Below, piece by piece: positions 25,201 through 38,860 of a DNA stretch of 64,000 nucleotides. The position numbers and the translations under genes are program-made. The notes under the pieces were generated by a model, which saw only the letters and a program-made list of their open reading frames with translations, searched no databases and was not told the origin of the DNA. Source of the stretch: Mansonella perstans. Its lineage: Eukaryota > Nematoda > Chromadorea > Rhabditida > Onchocercidae. The DNA lies in the NCBI GenBank assembly GCA_037074765.1, contig JBAMDO010000571.1:124001-188000 (forward strand), given 5' to 3'. Position 1 is the first letter of the stretch. Each line of letters opens with the position of its first letter.

Positions 25201-28200
25201 CTTTTAGCTGCTCTTTCCTCACTTTCCTTTGCTGTTATTGTAGGATCTATCTTTTCTTCAGCTTCATCAACATGTTCAGTTTTGTCTTCACTATCTGTAA
25301 AAATAAACAAATTAAAAAACTTAAAACAAATCACTCGATAAGATAAAAGAGAGAGAACAAAACTTTCCTTCACTAGCAGTATCGGCATCTTCATTGCTTA
25401 CGCTAGAATTTCCTCTTTCACCACAAATATAACTTTCTAAAATAAGGTTGGTTATCAAATGAGAAGTTCAAAGTAATTATTTCGAAATAATATTCGAAGT
25501 TCGATTTCACATCGAAAAACAATGGTGCTTGAAATGCTTCATGACCTATATTTATTTCATTCTATTTTATAATTTCACTTTAGAATATTACCGTCTTCTA
25601 ATTTCATAGCAGCGTCTTCATCAGGATTCCAATTTCCCGTAACAAAGCAGTCCGCAATTGATGCACGAACCTTAATAAAGCAAACTCAATGTAAACACAA
25701 GAAAAGAATAATTTCATTACGAATGAAAATTCAGTTTATTGACTACTATGAGTAAATCTATCTATACACTAATATAGAAAGAATCATTATCATTTCCATC
25801 CAATTAAATATTTAATATTTTTGAACGAACCACTAGATTGTCCCAATCTCGCTGCTTTAAAAACTGTTGAGATGCAACTGTTGACGGTTTACAGTAGAGA
25901 AAGCCATCCTCCTGTAAAAGATGCTGATAATAATCAGTAAAACAACCTATATTAATAATGAATCGTAAAACGGTAAAAAAAAAAAAAAAAAAACATTCCA
26001 ACTGTTTCAAACGATAATTTCACGGACTAACCAAGTCATCAACGGTTCTCTTGCTTCGAGTTAAAATTTTGAAAAGGCCACCAACTACTTGATCGCGCTC
26101 TTCTTCATTTTGATCATATAGGAGGTCTGTTGATAAAAATGATTATATTATAAAATTATTCCACCTTTCACTTAATAACTGGAATTTCATACTAAATTTT
26201 AAATATTATTTCCGGAGCAGCACTGTAGCTTAATTTAATGTTATATTTTCGGTGGTCAACACCAATTGCATAAAAGAGATAGTTCGACTGTGTATCACTG
26301 AGAAGAGTGCTTGCTATATAAGAACAATTAATAATAAAACAGAAAAAAGAAATTTTCTCGGGACATGAGTTTGTCACTAGGAGGGAAAACTGACCAGAAT
26401 CAGAATAGACGACTTTAGCCCAATTCAATTTCTTCGATTTTTTCTCGCTGTACAATAACTTTGTTCGGGCACAAAGTTCAGACCAAGGATTAATAACCCT
26501 TTCTTCACTATCTTTTCCATCATTTTCAATCGTAGATACATCACTTCCATCGTCCAAATTCTCAATGTCACTCAACTCTTCTCCACTGCTTTCTACTTCG
26601 TCCTCTGCATTACAGTCTAATCATAATAAATATTCGATTAGAAAATCAATATCTGAAGTGAATTATTCCTCAGTAAACTAAAATTTATAAAATCATTCTT
26701 TGAGCTTCCTAAACAGCTTACCATTATCATCCATTTCGCTTTCACTTTCGCTATGAGGTATGGCGACTTGGGAATCTGCAACCACTTTCAATGCTGTTTT
26801 GTGCATTTTATCATCGATACCCTCTTTAATAGTTTCCAATACTTCAACCAATTCATGTCGAGCTTTCTTATATGAATGTGAGCCACCCGTTTCAATATAA
26901 ATAGCATCCTGAAGCAAAAGGTTGTGTGGAGAACAAGAGGAACTACGCGGAAATGGTCTAAAAAATATGCAGAAACTATGTGTCTAAAAAATTCAATTTT
27001 CCGTCTGACAGGATGTCCTAATAATTTTCGGGACAAGATAATAAAAGCCGTAAAAAAATCTCTGGAAAGGTTGTGTAAAGCGTTAAAAATATTCATTTTA
27101 AAATCAGGTATAGCAGCTCGAGAAATCTGTCAGCATCCCAGTCATCAGCGAAAGTTAATGAACAGCCAAATACTAATTTCAAAATTTTTCGCTTTCGCTC
27201 TCAGCATACAGGGACAATAAAGTTGTTTAAATCCTACTGACAAATTCCGAGATCGATTTAACACTATAAACAATGCCTGGATAAAGATATTTAAATTTAT
27301 TTGTATAATGATATCTATGGTTAGAATATTACCTGTTTCTCTCAGCTGCTATCAAAAAAATGTAACAAAAAAATTACTTTATCATAAACGATACCACCAA
27401 GACCAGAAAATGGAGCATAAATAATACGTTCCTTTTCATTCAGTGAACGTTTTATTTTTTCTTTTGATGGCAATGGACATGGATCCGGTAAAGCTGTGAT
27501 CTATAAATGATTGAAATGCTTAATTACTGTTTCCATGGATTCTTGTTATTCTCTAAAAAATGACCATCTCCAGGGACTCTTACTAATCCCTAAAAACGAA
27601 ATTATAAAAGTAAAAAGAATTAGTGTTTAGCTAAATTACAAGAAAATTCAAACATACATCCTTGATCATTAAATCGCCCATTCCAGGAATATGCACGGCA
27701 GAATGATTTTTTAGGAATGTTCCACGCACCCAACCATAAAACGAAATCATTCGGTTCGCCAATGGTTTTTCGCGAATGATCTTCAAATTGACATTGTCAA
27801 TTTTGAATTTAATAACGATCAGATTTCTACGTTTTTTAACGATGCTTGAATTATAAAAATTTCTGTAATTTTGCAATATACTCCTATTTCGAAATGAATA
27901 ATATGCTTAATTAGCACATCCGAAGTCCAAAGAAACGAAAATAAACTGTTTTGTAATCCTTTTTGCCCATATGAAATAAAAAAAACACACAAAAGTTCAC
28001 AATTTATTAACAGCCGGATTTTCGAATTCATCAATTTAGTGTTCAAATTGAGATACCCAGCCAAAATAATCCAAAATAATCTTTCAGTTAAGCTAATATA
28101 CCTCTGGGTCCGTTAAATCTTCCCAACGATCACAATAAACATATGGATGATTAGTTCGCCAGATTAGAGGACGAAACTTCGTGACAGATATGAAACGTGC

Positions 28201-30355
28201 AAGATTTCGAACTTCATTTTTTAAATATTGCTCATTGATCATCCCCGACAAGTAAAATAGTTTTGCACCCTGCAAACATGAAGGAACAGATTTTCAATTC
28301 TAAGAATGGGTAGCAAACATTGGAGGAGAAACTGCACATTAACTTACCTATACGTCAGTTACTACAGTATTCAGAAAGAGGTTACATGTTGGCTTCTTGA
28401 ATTTCAATTAGTCCTAGTTTTTTTATTATTTCTAGCAGTCAGTTACAGGTTATCACCAAATAGCAGCATTTATCATAATTGAATTCGTGCATCACTTAAT
28501 TCAATCTATTCAATCTACATAGTCTTCACATAATAGTGAGGCACTTAGATCAAACCTTCATGTAATAAAAATTCTTCAAAATAAAAACCTGGTAAACTTC
28601 CGTCCAAAAACGATGTTTCAATAATTTCTTCGTACGTTTCAACTTCTCCTTGCTTTTAATTACATCGAGATGACTAAGAACACCCATTATTCGAGGCATT
28701 CCATGCACTTGACATATATTTAGGAATTCGAATGTCTCCATCTCAAATCCGTAAGAAGCATCCACCATCAGTAAAACCTACAGTTATTTAATAATTTAAA
28801 CAGAAAATGAAAAATAGTTTCCGAACGCAATTTATTTCATAAATTAGGAAAAGAAGTAAAACATTCATCTTGATTCCTGACAAATTTTAAGATTCTACGA
28901 AATATCCTTTTATTGAAATGCAGAACAGCACCACTTTTCGTTTGCAAATATGATGCCAAAATTCTATAAACTCTAAGCAAATCAAGGTATACATCTCACC
29001 TGGAACCTAAACAAATCATTGCTTACTTAAAACATCAATATATACGGGTTTTAAAAATTATCCTAAGCAAAGCATCATTACTGAATTTCGCCAACTAGTG
29101 CAACAAGAAATATGTTTCAATTTAATTTCTGGTTTGCAACTTAGCAAAAAATAAAAAATTACCAAATCAACAACTTTTGCAATATCGATCATGGAATTTA
29201 AATCATTATTAACTTCGACAAATGTTACTCGCCGAGTTTTGCCTGTGACAATGGTGATTGGTCCACGAATTTCAGTTAAGGTATGTCTCACATAATGCTT
29301 TACTAAACATCGCAGCAGCGTACTTTTCCCAACCTTAAAGAAAGCAACAGAGAATGAAAAAATCCAACAGCTCTAGCATTCCGTATAAAAAAATATCTAA
29401 ATCAAATAGTTCCAAATTGCAAAGGCTGACTATTTTTATTAAACCATGAATCCACCGATTACTTCTTAGTATTTTAATAATAACTTCATAGCGAACAAAC
29501 TAAAATTATGTTCACCTTTGAAGGACCAACAATAGCAACAATAATTGGAGGTGGCTCGACAGGAGTCCGATCGACTACCGGTATATGTTTCTTCTTTTCA
29601 TCCTTGTCTGCTGCCCTGAAAAACATGCTGATAAAATGTTACGAAAACACAACGAGATTTTGAATTATTTCATTATAAACTACGTTCAAATTTGCAAGAT
29701 CAATTCAAGATTTTTCACATTAACTGGTTGGAATATTTTTAAGCAAAAAGATTTTCATAACTGTAAAAAAAAGTATACCTGCGAATGGCGCGACCTGCTT
29801 TAACAGCAGACTGAAATGTGAAAGCTTTTGCATTAACTCCACTTCCTTTCTTGATACCTTTCTTCTTCGCTTTGCCACCAGCTTTGTGTACTAAATAATT
29901 CGACATTGTTAGCTTTGAAAATATTTAGAATCATCAAATTAAAGATTATTTTCATTTCGTAAAGATACTCTTCCAAATTCATTAAAATATATGAAAAGCT
30001 TGTTATCAGATATACATCACTCGTTCGTTATACATTTTTGCGACGAAATGGTAGTAACGTTGCGGTAGAAAAATATGTAAAATGCATTAAAAAAACTGGC
30101 TTTCTTGCACAATGTGTATCAGACCTTTGACATAAATGAAAAATAAATTTGTTAACGTCACTTGGCAAATAACATTTAGAACTATGTTGCAATTACACAG
30201 CCTCACAATCAAAAAATTTCCAGTATACTTTTCGACCTTACAATACTAATATAAGTTTCGTTAACCTTCATATTGATTACTAAAACTTTGTAAGAGGAAA
30301 CATCACCTCGATGAACTTTATGACCTGAATTGCCAATTTTTTCATCTGCTGCCAT
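22271..30355 (-). CDS. BMS1: Ribosome biogenesis GTPase BMS1
   Basis: BMS1 is a nucleolar GTPase of the small-subunit processome that binds Rcl1 and is needed for 18S rRNA processing. About 25 minus-strand exons run from ATG at 30,355 (exon 30355-30307) to TAA at 22,271-22,273. Near the N-terminus, a lysine-rich exon (29890-29779) precedes the P-loop GPSKVGKST, which is split by an intron (GPSK ends near 29,519; VGKST begins near 29,333). Later come [20 protein letters not shown] and LSHLDVIKS (about 28,780-28,600), [18 protein letters not shown], an acidic middle rich in E/D/S (26.9-25.1 kb), and the C-terminal Bms1/Tsr1 core: [18 protein letters not shown] (about 24.16 kb), [33 protein letters not shown] (about 23.45 kb) and [19 protein letters not shown] (about 23.0 kb). 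It ends in a basic tail. The family is certain; exon edges are approximate. Confidence 0.95.
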
Positions 30356-31838
30356 TATGTTGCTTCTCTATCGAAGCTGGAAACAACATTTATTAAAAAT
30401 ACTTCACACCTTACTCTACCCATACTGCCACCCTCAATAAACAAAGCGGCATACAAAATTCTGCACTTGCCGAATGAACGAAAATTAGATATCAAGATTC
30501 GCGGAACTACGTTCCAGAAGATTCAATTACTGCCCATCAACTTGAAACCCATTATAGTAACAATAAACATGAAAAAACAATTCAGAATTGTTTCAGGAAT
30601 TCTACTTAGGTACAAAACTAAGCCACAGTCCACTGAGAGGGAAACAAAAGTGTCTGGAACCAAACATATCATCCTCGAAAACAAGATCGTAAGTCAAAAA
30701 ATTTATCGTGTAAAAACATGAACACAATGAGAAAAAGCACTTTTTTACAATTTAAAATAAATTTCTCAAATCTCAAAAGAATGAAAGATAAACCAGTAAG
30801 CAATTACAGAAATTTTTTAAGTGATCAATCGAAACACTAATCAGCTGAAGTTCAACGAAGCTTCAATAATTTTTTAATTTCTGCTAAATCCCCGAAACTG
30901 GAGGAATCAACAGATTCTGAAGACTGACATATATGAAATTAAGTGACTGTTATCGAAGACTCATAATTATTACACACGGCGATCTACAATGAAAAGTTAC
31001 TGAGAAACACCATAGTGAACTTCTAATTGACATTGAGGAAACCGGATCTTTTTTTATAAGAATAACAATTTCGACAGCTATGTGTAATTTGTACAAAGAT
31101 AAAATTAACACAATGATTAGCAGATTCTGCAATTTTTCTGCAAAACAAAAATACGGAAATAAAAGCGAAATTACAGGATGGAACATAAAAAGATGGAAGA
31201 AACTAAAACTGAGCAAATTTCAACTTCATCAATAATTAATGCAATAAACACGAACAAAAACTAATTTATATGAATTTTAACCGTAACAAAAAATCATATC
31301 AGTGAATAGGAACCTGCTATATAATAGAAAGATTATCACTGATACAACAAAAGTATAATTAGAATAGTAACAATTATTATTACTAAAATTATAATTGGAA
31401 TAGCAATAACATGAAGCATGTAATATTGCTGAAGTTTAAAAAAATCAAAGAAATTTCGTAGCAGATATGATTTTTCAAAACACTGAGAAAGCAATGATAA
31501 AAAGGTAAAATATCATTTTTTGTCGAATAATGTATGAAAGAGAGCCTGAATATAAGAAATAGAAATCAAATGAGCAATATCTATATCGTGATATTTATAG
31601 TTACCATATAGTGATATTTATATCTAAACAACACACAATGAACTTCATTTCACAACACAAATTAAATAATTTTTCTCAATAATATAAATTTCTATGCCTA
31701 AGAACCCATTTAAAAAATTCTGGAATAAAAGCCATCAGGATAAAAAGGTATTTATTACTAAAGAAATCATGAAATAAAAGAAACCACTAAGCATCTTTGT
31801 TTGAAAAATCGTGATTCCACGGTATATATACGTAAACC
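30356..31838. other. Intergenic spacer between BMS1 and the ankyrin gene
   Basis: About 1.5 kb, A+T-rich, without a supportable exon. It contains the BMS1 5' flank and the 3' flank of the ankyrin gene. An 84-codon plus-strand open frame (30,467-30,721) has no splice partners and was not accepted. Confidence 0.55.
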
Positions 31839-34800
31839 TCAGTCCATTTTCGTCTTGTTGTTAGAGTGAATTATGAGACCTCGTAATTCGTTATAATGCT
31901 CTAAGTCCGGTGGACCACACGCGAAAGCTTGTATTGCAAGTGTTATATAAGGAGCTTGAAAACGCAGCTCCTCTAATTCGACTATCAAGTCAAGCGTGTA
32001 TGAATCTAGAAATTGCAAATTTCAATTTAGAATCTCATGTGTTCCCGAAAAGCAACTGACCATTATGTGACTTACCGGCTTCAATGTTTTCTGGGAGTTT
32101 ATAGACATAAAAATACCCATTATGAGGTTTTTCAAGGGCTGATTTAATGCCAACACTCCATTTTGAGCAACTTAATCTGAAACATGGATTAACGATTGAA
32201 AATGGAGATAAAGATCATTTTGCAATCATTAGCTAATGTGACTTTTGAAATAATTTTTCAAAATTTAGGATATTTTGTACTGTAAAAGCTAAAATTGCAA
32301 TAAGTCGATAAAAATATGACAAAATGACTCAGTTTCTCAGACCGTATAAGTAAACTTTGTAACTAACAAAAAAACAACTAATAAAGAACTTACAGTGGCC
32401 TTGATGGAAGCAATTTAACAACAAAGCCATTTACGTTTTGCAATTTTGCACAAAAAATCTGTGGATTGGAAGCATCCGTCATTTTGTCTTCGCCTTTGTA
32501 GAATGTTGGTACAATGAAAAGTAACTAAAAAAAAATTGAATTATTAAACATGGCAGCGTAAAGAACTATTATTTAAATATGTCAATGACACTTACCATTA
32601 GTGGACATTTCTTGAGCTGAAGGTTGGCAATGCGCGTCCCAGAAATATTTATACGGATTTTACGCTAAAAAATGCGCTAATTAGACAAGACAGTAAACTT
32701 AGATTCCTAAATTGTCATATAAATATTATATTGTACGAGATCATCGCATGGTACCAGAAAAAATCAATGGACTCGACCTAAGGTCCGTTTATATATAATA
32801 ATATATCAGAAACTACAGTTAAATGACATCGAATAAAAAGTTAACTGGAAAAAGCAAATGTATTAGTTCTGATAATTTTTAACAAAAACCACATTTTTGG
32901 TCGTGAAATTCCGAGATGCATCTTTTCTTGAATCGCATGCTTTTGATAATCTTGCAAAATGCAAATCCGAAATAGCATGTATCGGTGTCCAAACACCCCT
33001 CACATACTTTCTGATCCATTGCATAAATATTTTTTCCAATGCATCAATTCGTGCGCGCAAGTATTCACTTATCTGCAACAGCTAATTGTTTCTTTCAACA
33101 TCGATTCTTGAATACTATTACATCATAAAACGCCAATAAGTAGAATTCAAGCATATATTCACATATAATCTGTGAGATCAAATATACCGGTGCAGTTGTT
33201 GGTGAAGAGTCTGCAAGTTGAAGTGGTGTAGTCGAGCGCTCTCTTAATGATATGTCTGCCCCATACCATAAAAGCAATTTCACCTGCAATGAGCCGCTTT
33301 TTTTCATTCAACAAACACAAATTTCTTCGCTCTGATAGAGTTTATAGCAATTTCATCCGGAATAACCCTTTATTTAGAACTTTTGTTATTTTACGACTGA
33401 TTTCCAGCATAACACTTCATAAAATTAAAATACAACCTTATAAAACATGGGTACGAAATCCATTTAATTATTTCAGATAACTGAAATTAAAAAACGTTTC
33501 GTTACGGTGAAACAAAACTTACCATTTTTTACTTTGTATATCACTTACCATTTCTAAATTATTCCTCATAATTGCATAATGTATTGGCGCACGTCCAGAG
33601 TGATCTAAGAAATCTGGCCAGGCTCCTGAAGAATTGTGATCAAACAAACTAAAAGTTTCACGATATTACTGGCCACTAAATTTTCGAAAATAAAATGTTA
33701 TAAATAAATGCTTTCATTTGAAAAATAAGAACATTTTATCATCCTATTTAGCTACTTGTAAACAAAAGTATTTACAACAAAATTCATGTAAACGAAATTC
33801 ATACCAAAATCCATCAAAGCTTGCATTTGACAGGGCTGCCCGGTAGCAGCCGCCAAATGTAAAGCAGTTTTCCCTGTTCTTTTTGTGGGTGTAGCAAGTA
33901 AAATTCTTCGATTTTCCCATGGCAACATACTCAAAATTATTTTAATCAATCTACAAAAACAATGTAAAAGACTTACAAAAAAAAAAAAAAAAATTAATCT
34001 TCATACTATAACATAATTTAAAAAGTCACATAGATATTATCGATAGATGAGAGCAAATCATTCCTCCAAATCACGATCATTCTCTTACTACAGCTGTTAA
34101 GTAGTAGTATAAAAAGTTACCTATGGAATTGTTTTTCCATATTTCTTGCTATAAATATAAAAACTGTCTCTTTTTCAACCACTACGAATTATGGTTAGGG
34201 ACAAACTCTCTCACTTTGAACAAATCATTAAAAAAACTGGAAAGTAATTCAAACCTGCAGCAACCATGGTTTTTCATACTACATGGATAATCGCTGTTTT
34301 TGGTCGATGCAAGAAGATGTAAAACAGATGTGTTCTCTGATTTATTGAAGAATGTAGATACAACATTCTGTAAATTAAATATTTAGACTTTAATTTCGTT
34401 GAAAGGTAAATTTAAGGTAATTATTTCAATGAAACACTGAAATATCAATGGATACGCATGGTAAATGCTACGAAGCTTCGTAATAAAATAAGAGTTTTAA
34501 TTCAATAATTTGATCAAAGGAGTTTTATTCTTTTAAACTCATTAATATTGATATCGTGTCAAAGGAGTTTTATTCTTTTAAACTCATTAATATTGATATC
34601 GTGCAATAAGCCATTTTAAGATCATATAGGTTTTCTTTCACATCAGCATTCAGTCAACCAACTATAAATGTTGCATAAAATTATAGGAAAAAATAATGCT
34701 TTACATTTCATATCTGAATTCGCTTATTAACTGATTATTGAAATTATACTAACATTCATCACATGCTCCTTCAGTTGATGTCCCGACATACGCTTATAAT

Positions 34801-37343
34801 GTCCATCACTATTCTTTTTTAAAGTTTGCAAAATACAAGTGAACATGATCATGAATTCCTCTACGTCACCATCAACAGCTGCGTCATAATATTTTTGTAT
34901 CCAGCGAGTGAAATGCTGGTCAAACTGAAACATAAAATGATTTCCTCGAAATGAATTAAGGAATCTTGTGAAAACTGACGCAACAAACGACTTCAGATTC
35001 GCATTAAGTACAGCACGGATATCAAATATTCGATATTGCGCATATGCATTTGATTTCACGTAGATTTCATTTTTCCGCAATTGATAGATGCGATATCATA
35101 AAATTGAAATTTCTTCTCCGTCTAAAGAAGTTTTGGCAAACTATCAAAGTATCATTATAGCGAATGCATGGAACTGTATGGTACTCCTTGTATTGTGATG
35201 TAAGTATAGAAACGCAGAATCAGAATTACAAGAAAACTTCAAAGTGGCTTCGATATTCTTAGCTTACTAACAAAACTGCATGGTTACAAAGAAAAATAAT
35301 AAACTCATCAAAATTTCCAATAATTCCAGTATGCATACTTGACCCACCTTATTGCTGCTGTCAGTCATATACAACAAACTGGATGTCTCCATTCCATCAA
35401 TACTTATGGTTTCTTTTTTTATCGCCCTGAAAACCACTGTTTATCAGAAATTTGGTTAACCTTTTAAATATAATGCATCGAAAATAAATGAAGATAAAAG
35501 TAAACCAAGCTCCAAGTTTTGAATAAGTACCCACAACACCGTCTTTTCGTACCTGAAATTATTTTGCAGCGTTAAGACAAAAGGTGCAAAACTGTTTTTT
35601 TCCCATTTGATAAATATGGATATCGTATAATTCTATAATTCTATAATCTATAATTCTGCGCATTACAAATTAAAATATTGTTGTTTAAATAAAATTAATA
35701 GTCATCCTATGCTCATACAGAACATGATTCAGTAACTGATCATTACCAACGTGTAACTGAATCTGAAAAATCAACGCTAACCATCATTAAATCAGTAAGC
35801 GATTATAACACACGATAATTGATGATTTGAAATCTCCTCAATTAATAAGTGATAAAACTTAGTTCTCAGAATGAATCTCATGGAATACAAGTAAACTTCC
35901 TAAGAAATTCGTTGAAACGAAAACTTGCAGAACATAGCCATAGCAACAATGAACCTCTAATTTTCTTCTTTTTGTGCTTTCGTCGACTGCGCATAAAAGT
36001 TTCTCCCCATTGGAAAACATTTTATTTTGACCAGATGAATTATTTAGTTTGTTCTTAAAAAACTTTTGGATAATCAAATAAACTTCAGTTAAGCTCTAAG
36101 TGATTGGCTAACGCTATTGAAGTAAATTTTTCTTTAAAAATGAAAGAATCATACATTCTCTATCTAAGAAAAGGAATAACAGAAGCAGGACGTTTTAATT
36201 TTTTGTTTAAAAAATAAAAATAGAGTAAATTATGGCTTACTTGGCTCACTTTTTTACCTTGCTTCTGATTGCGATTTCTCGACTTCTTCGGATCAATTTC
36301 TGGACCTGGTAAAATAATGAAGTTTTCGGCGCCATTCTGGTGCTAGTATGATTGGATTTACTCGAAGCCTTTCAGCACTTTTACATCAATCGTTTACAAG
36401 AATGAAAATTCATTCAGAACTACGTTCCAGCACTAATACTTGCACCCTATGGAAAACAAACCATTCCGCTCAACTGCACCATTATCAATATTCATTGTCT
36501 GCTTATTGTTTTTGTCGTTGTTCAATGCCATAACTGAGTTAGATACATCATCTGATTCCAAATTTGAAATTCTCTTCATCACTTTATCGACAAAATCGCC
36601 AACTTTATGACTTAAATTTCATAAAACACGTAAAATTACAAGCTTATAAAGTACAATTTGATGTTGTGAAAGTTTACAGGCATTATTTGCCTTCAACCAT
36701 TCTGTTCCCAACCGCAAATAAGATGAAATGAACAGTTCGACAATTTCTGATATCATCTGATGCCGATAAAATATTTATGACAACAAAGAATTCAATGAAT
36801 TACCTATTCACTTGCAGCTTTGATTCTTTGGAAGTCATTGCATTTTTTGAATCATTGTGTTCCGTCGCATCAACTTCATCCGAATCTACAGAACTGTTTG
36901 ATGATGAACTTGTATCCAGAATTGAACCTGTTACAGAATCTCGACGCTGTAAGCATAATTTGATTTGGAAAAATTATCTGAGAAAGCTTTAATACAAATG
37001 ATAGCGGTACAAAAAAATGAGAAGGAGTGTCCAATAGCGTACTTTGAAAGAGTGCATTTTTTTTCGAAGATGTGTTTTGCAACTACTTTATGTCAAGAAT
37101 GATAGAGTTGCAAAATTGAAGTGAAATTTTGATGGTAACTATTGTAGGTCTATATGAAATAGCGTGACTGTTAGTGATTCTGAACATTGGCATTCAGATT
37201 TGCAATAAAATGATCTAAAATTTATTATCAATGAGAACCTTTTCTTTGTCCTTCTTGTCATCTGAATTTTTTTTCTTCTCATTTTTTTTTACGACTTCTT
37301 CAACTTTCTCTTCCTTCTTGTTAACTGATTCGTTCGATCTCAT
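31839..37343 (-). CDS. Ankyrin-repeat protein, family not recognised
   Basis: About 16 minus-strand exons run from ATG at 37,343 to TGA at 31,839-31,841, giving roughly 600 residues. The first exon (37343-37239) is a K/E-rich low-complexity start (NKKEEKVEEVVKKNEKK). Exons at 36946-36804 and about 36,611-36,464 are Ser/Asp-rich. The middle (34.9-33.2 kb) carries ankyrin-type repeats: NTSVLHLLAS, then GKTALHLAAATGQP, then GRAPIHYAIMRNNLEMVKLL, then GADISLRERSTTPLQLA. After these come a helical stretch (ISEYLRARIDALEKIF) and a C-terminal region of about 190 residues that I cannot place (RKIRINISGTRIANLQLKKC; ends SNNKTKMD). Phases agree wherever I tested them at the 5' end. It is divergently arranged with spat-3, 1.5 kb away. 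Ankyrin repeats suggest a protein-binding role; the partner is unknown. Confidence 0.75.
34514..34603. repeat. Perfect 45-bp tandem duplication in an intron
   Basis: The 45-base segment that starts TCAAAGGAGTTTTATTC at 34,514 is repeated without a single change from 34,559. It lies in an intron of the ankyrin gene. Perfect identity points to a recent duplication, or to an assembly artefact. Confidence 0.9.
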
Positions 37344-38860
37344 TGCAATAAAATTAAGATAAGTGAAAAAAATACTTCGATCGCCACTGTCAGCTTCACC
37401 CTACACGATGACGATTGCTGTATATCAGATGGCAAAGATCACTGTGCTGAAACCGAATATATATTCATGCATCTCTATGAAACCTATTGAACAGAAAAGC
37501 TTTGACGATTGAACTTTCAAGAACAAATGCAAAACTTATAAGTTAATTTAAAAATATGTTAGGATTTCATCAACAGAGCTAAAATTATTCCGTTAGTAGG
37601 ATGCAATGTTTGAGAAATGGCTAGTCTCCAGATTCCTAAAACAATCATTTTTTGTTTAACTAATGTTTCAGTAAGAATAGGTATCAAATGAGTTAAAGCT
37701 CTACGTGCATAATGGCGTGAAATATTTTCAAATCAAACTTGTGATTCTACATTCATTTTTATTTGCTTCAGTCATGATGTATGTGAATATGCAGGCAGTC
37801 TTTTTTGTTTATAAATATGCAGAAGACTTCTTTTTTACGTAGAGTTTTAGGCAGTATTTTAAGCTAAAATCATCCTTGCTTGTACCGAGATGTAGAGATA
37901 GATATTAGTCAAATACTGATAATGATAAGTATAGAAGCAAATGATACTATCAAATAGTCTGAACATATAAATGATACAATCCAAGACAAAAACCAAATGA
38001 CCGAAACGATGCGCTTCCGACATCTACACCTACTGACGCTCCTGACACCTACGCTTACTGACGCTTCCGACACCTACGCCCACTGACGCTTCCGACATCT
38101 ACGCCTACTGACGCTTCCGACACTTACGCCTACTGATGCTTTCACGTGTCAATTCGTGATGGTGCTGAGCTAGTCAATATTATTGTGACGCAACCCCGCG
38201 CAGGTATTTTTCCCATTAGTTGCAAGTTGTGCCTGTACCTGATACCACCTTTACATGTCAATTCGAGATCGAGCTAGTTTTTGTCGGATACCTATGTGAA
38301 TGTGGGTGATTTTGTAGGTCATTATCTGATCTATTTATCCATTGATTCAAAACGAATGGTCATCAAGTTCATGGAGCTGAATGCATATTTGGATAATACG
38401 CTAAGTTGAGGCGCTCTCCGGTGATTATTTGATTTGTTGGTAAGACAATGGGTCAGATCATTATTATTTCGGGTCAGATCTTTATTATTCTAAATTTCCA
38501 CTTGGATAAGCATCTTCACTGTTGCTATATATAGAGTTGAAAATTTTAAGAAAAACTTGACAGTTCGCAAACCTAAATAGAATTTGTGGTTATTTAGGTC
38601 AATTCTGGAACCTAGTTGTTCATTAGCAGCGATAGCACCGGTCTTTACAATTCTCGAACTATAAAGACCGATTCTTGAACTAAAAAAAAATATAGTTCTC
38701 GAACTTCTCGAAATATATATTTTTTCATTATTATAAAGTAAAAGAGAAAATTAAATAATTGGATTGTATTAGAAGTTTTCTGTCCTTGTAGATATCGATT
38801 CATTGATTGTTTGGATTGAATAATTTAGTTGCGGAAGAACTACAGTACTATCACTAAACT
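37344..38860. other. Divergent intergenic region between the ankyrin gene and spat-3
   Basis: About 1.5 kb between two genes transcribed away from each other, so it should hold both promoters. It contains a 25-bp tandem array (38,013-38,137) and, just after it, a partly repeated segment (TGTCAATTCGTGAT... near 38,146 and TGTCAATTCGAGAT near 38,256, each followed by GAGCTAGT). No exon was seen. Confidence 0.6.
38013..38137. repeat. Five-unit 25-bp tandem array
   Basis: Units start at 38,013, 38,038, 38,063, 38,088 and 38,113, with consensus close to GCTTCCGACACCTACGCCTA followed by CTGAC. They differ by a few bases each. The array is clearly richer in G+C than the DNA around it. It lies in the divergent promoter region about 0.75 kb upstream of the spat-3 start codon. 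Confidence 0.92.

Noticed and set aside
26924..27220. 98-codon plus-strand open frame inside a BMS1 intron
   Set aside because: It begins at a GTG codon rather than ATG, has no recognisable domain, and lies within an intron of a well-supported gene on the other strand. A fragment of a mobile element was considered, but nothing in it matches one.
30467..30721. 84-codon plus-strand open frame upstream of BMS1
   Set aside because: No acceptor/donor partners and no domain features; it lies in the BMS1 5' flank.
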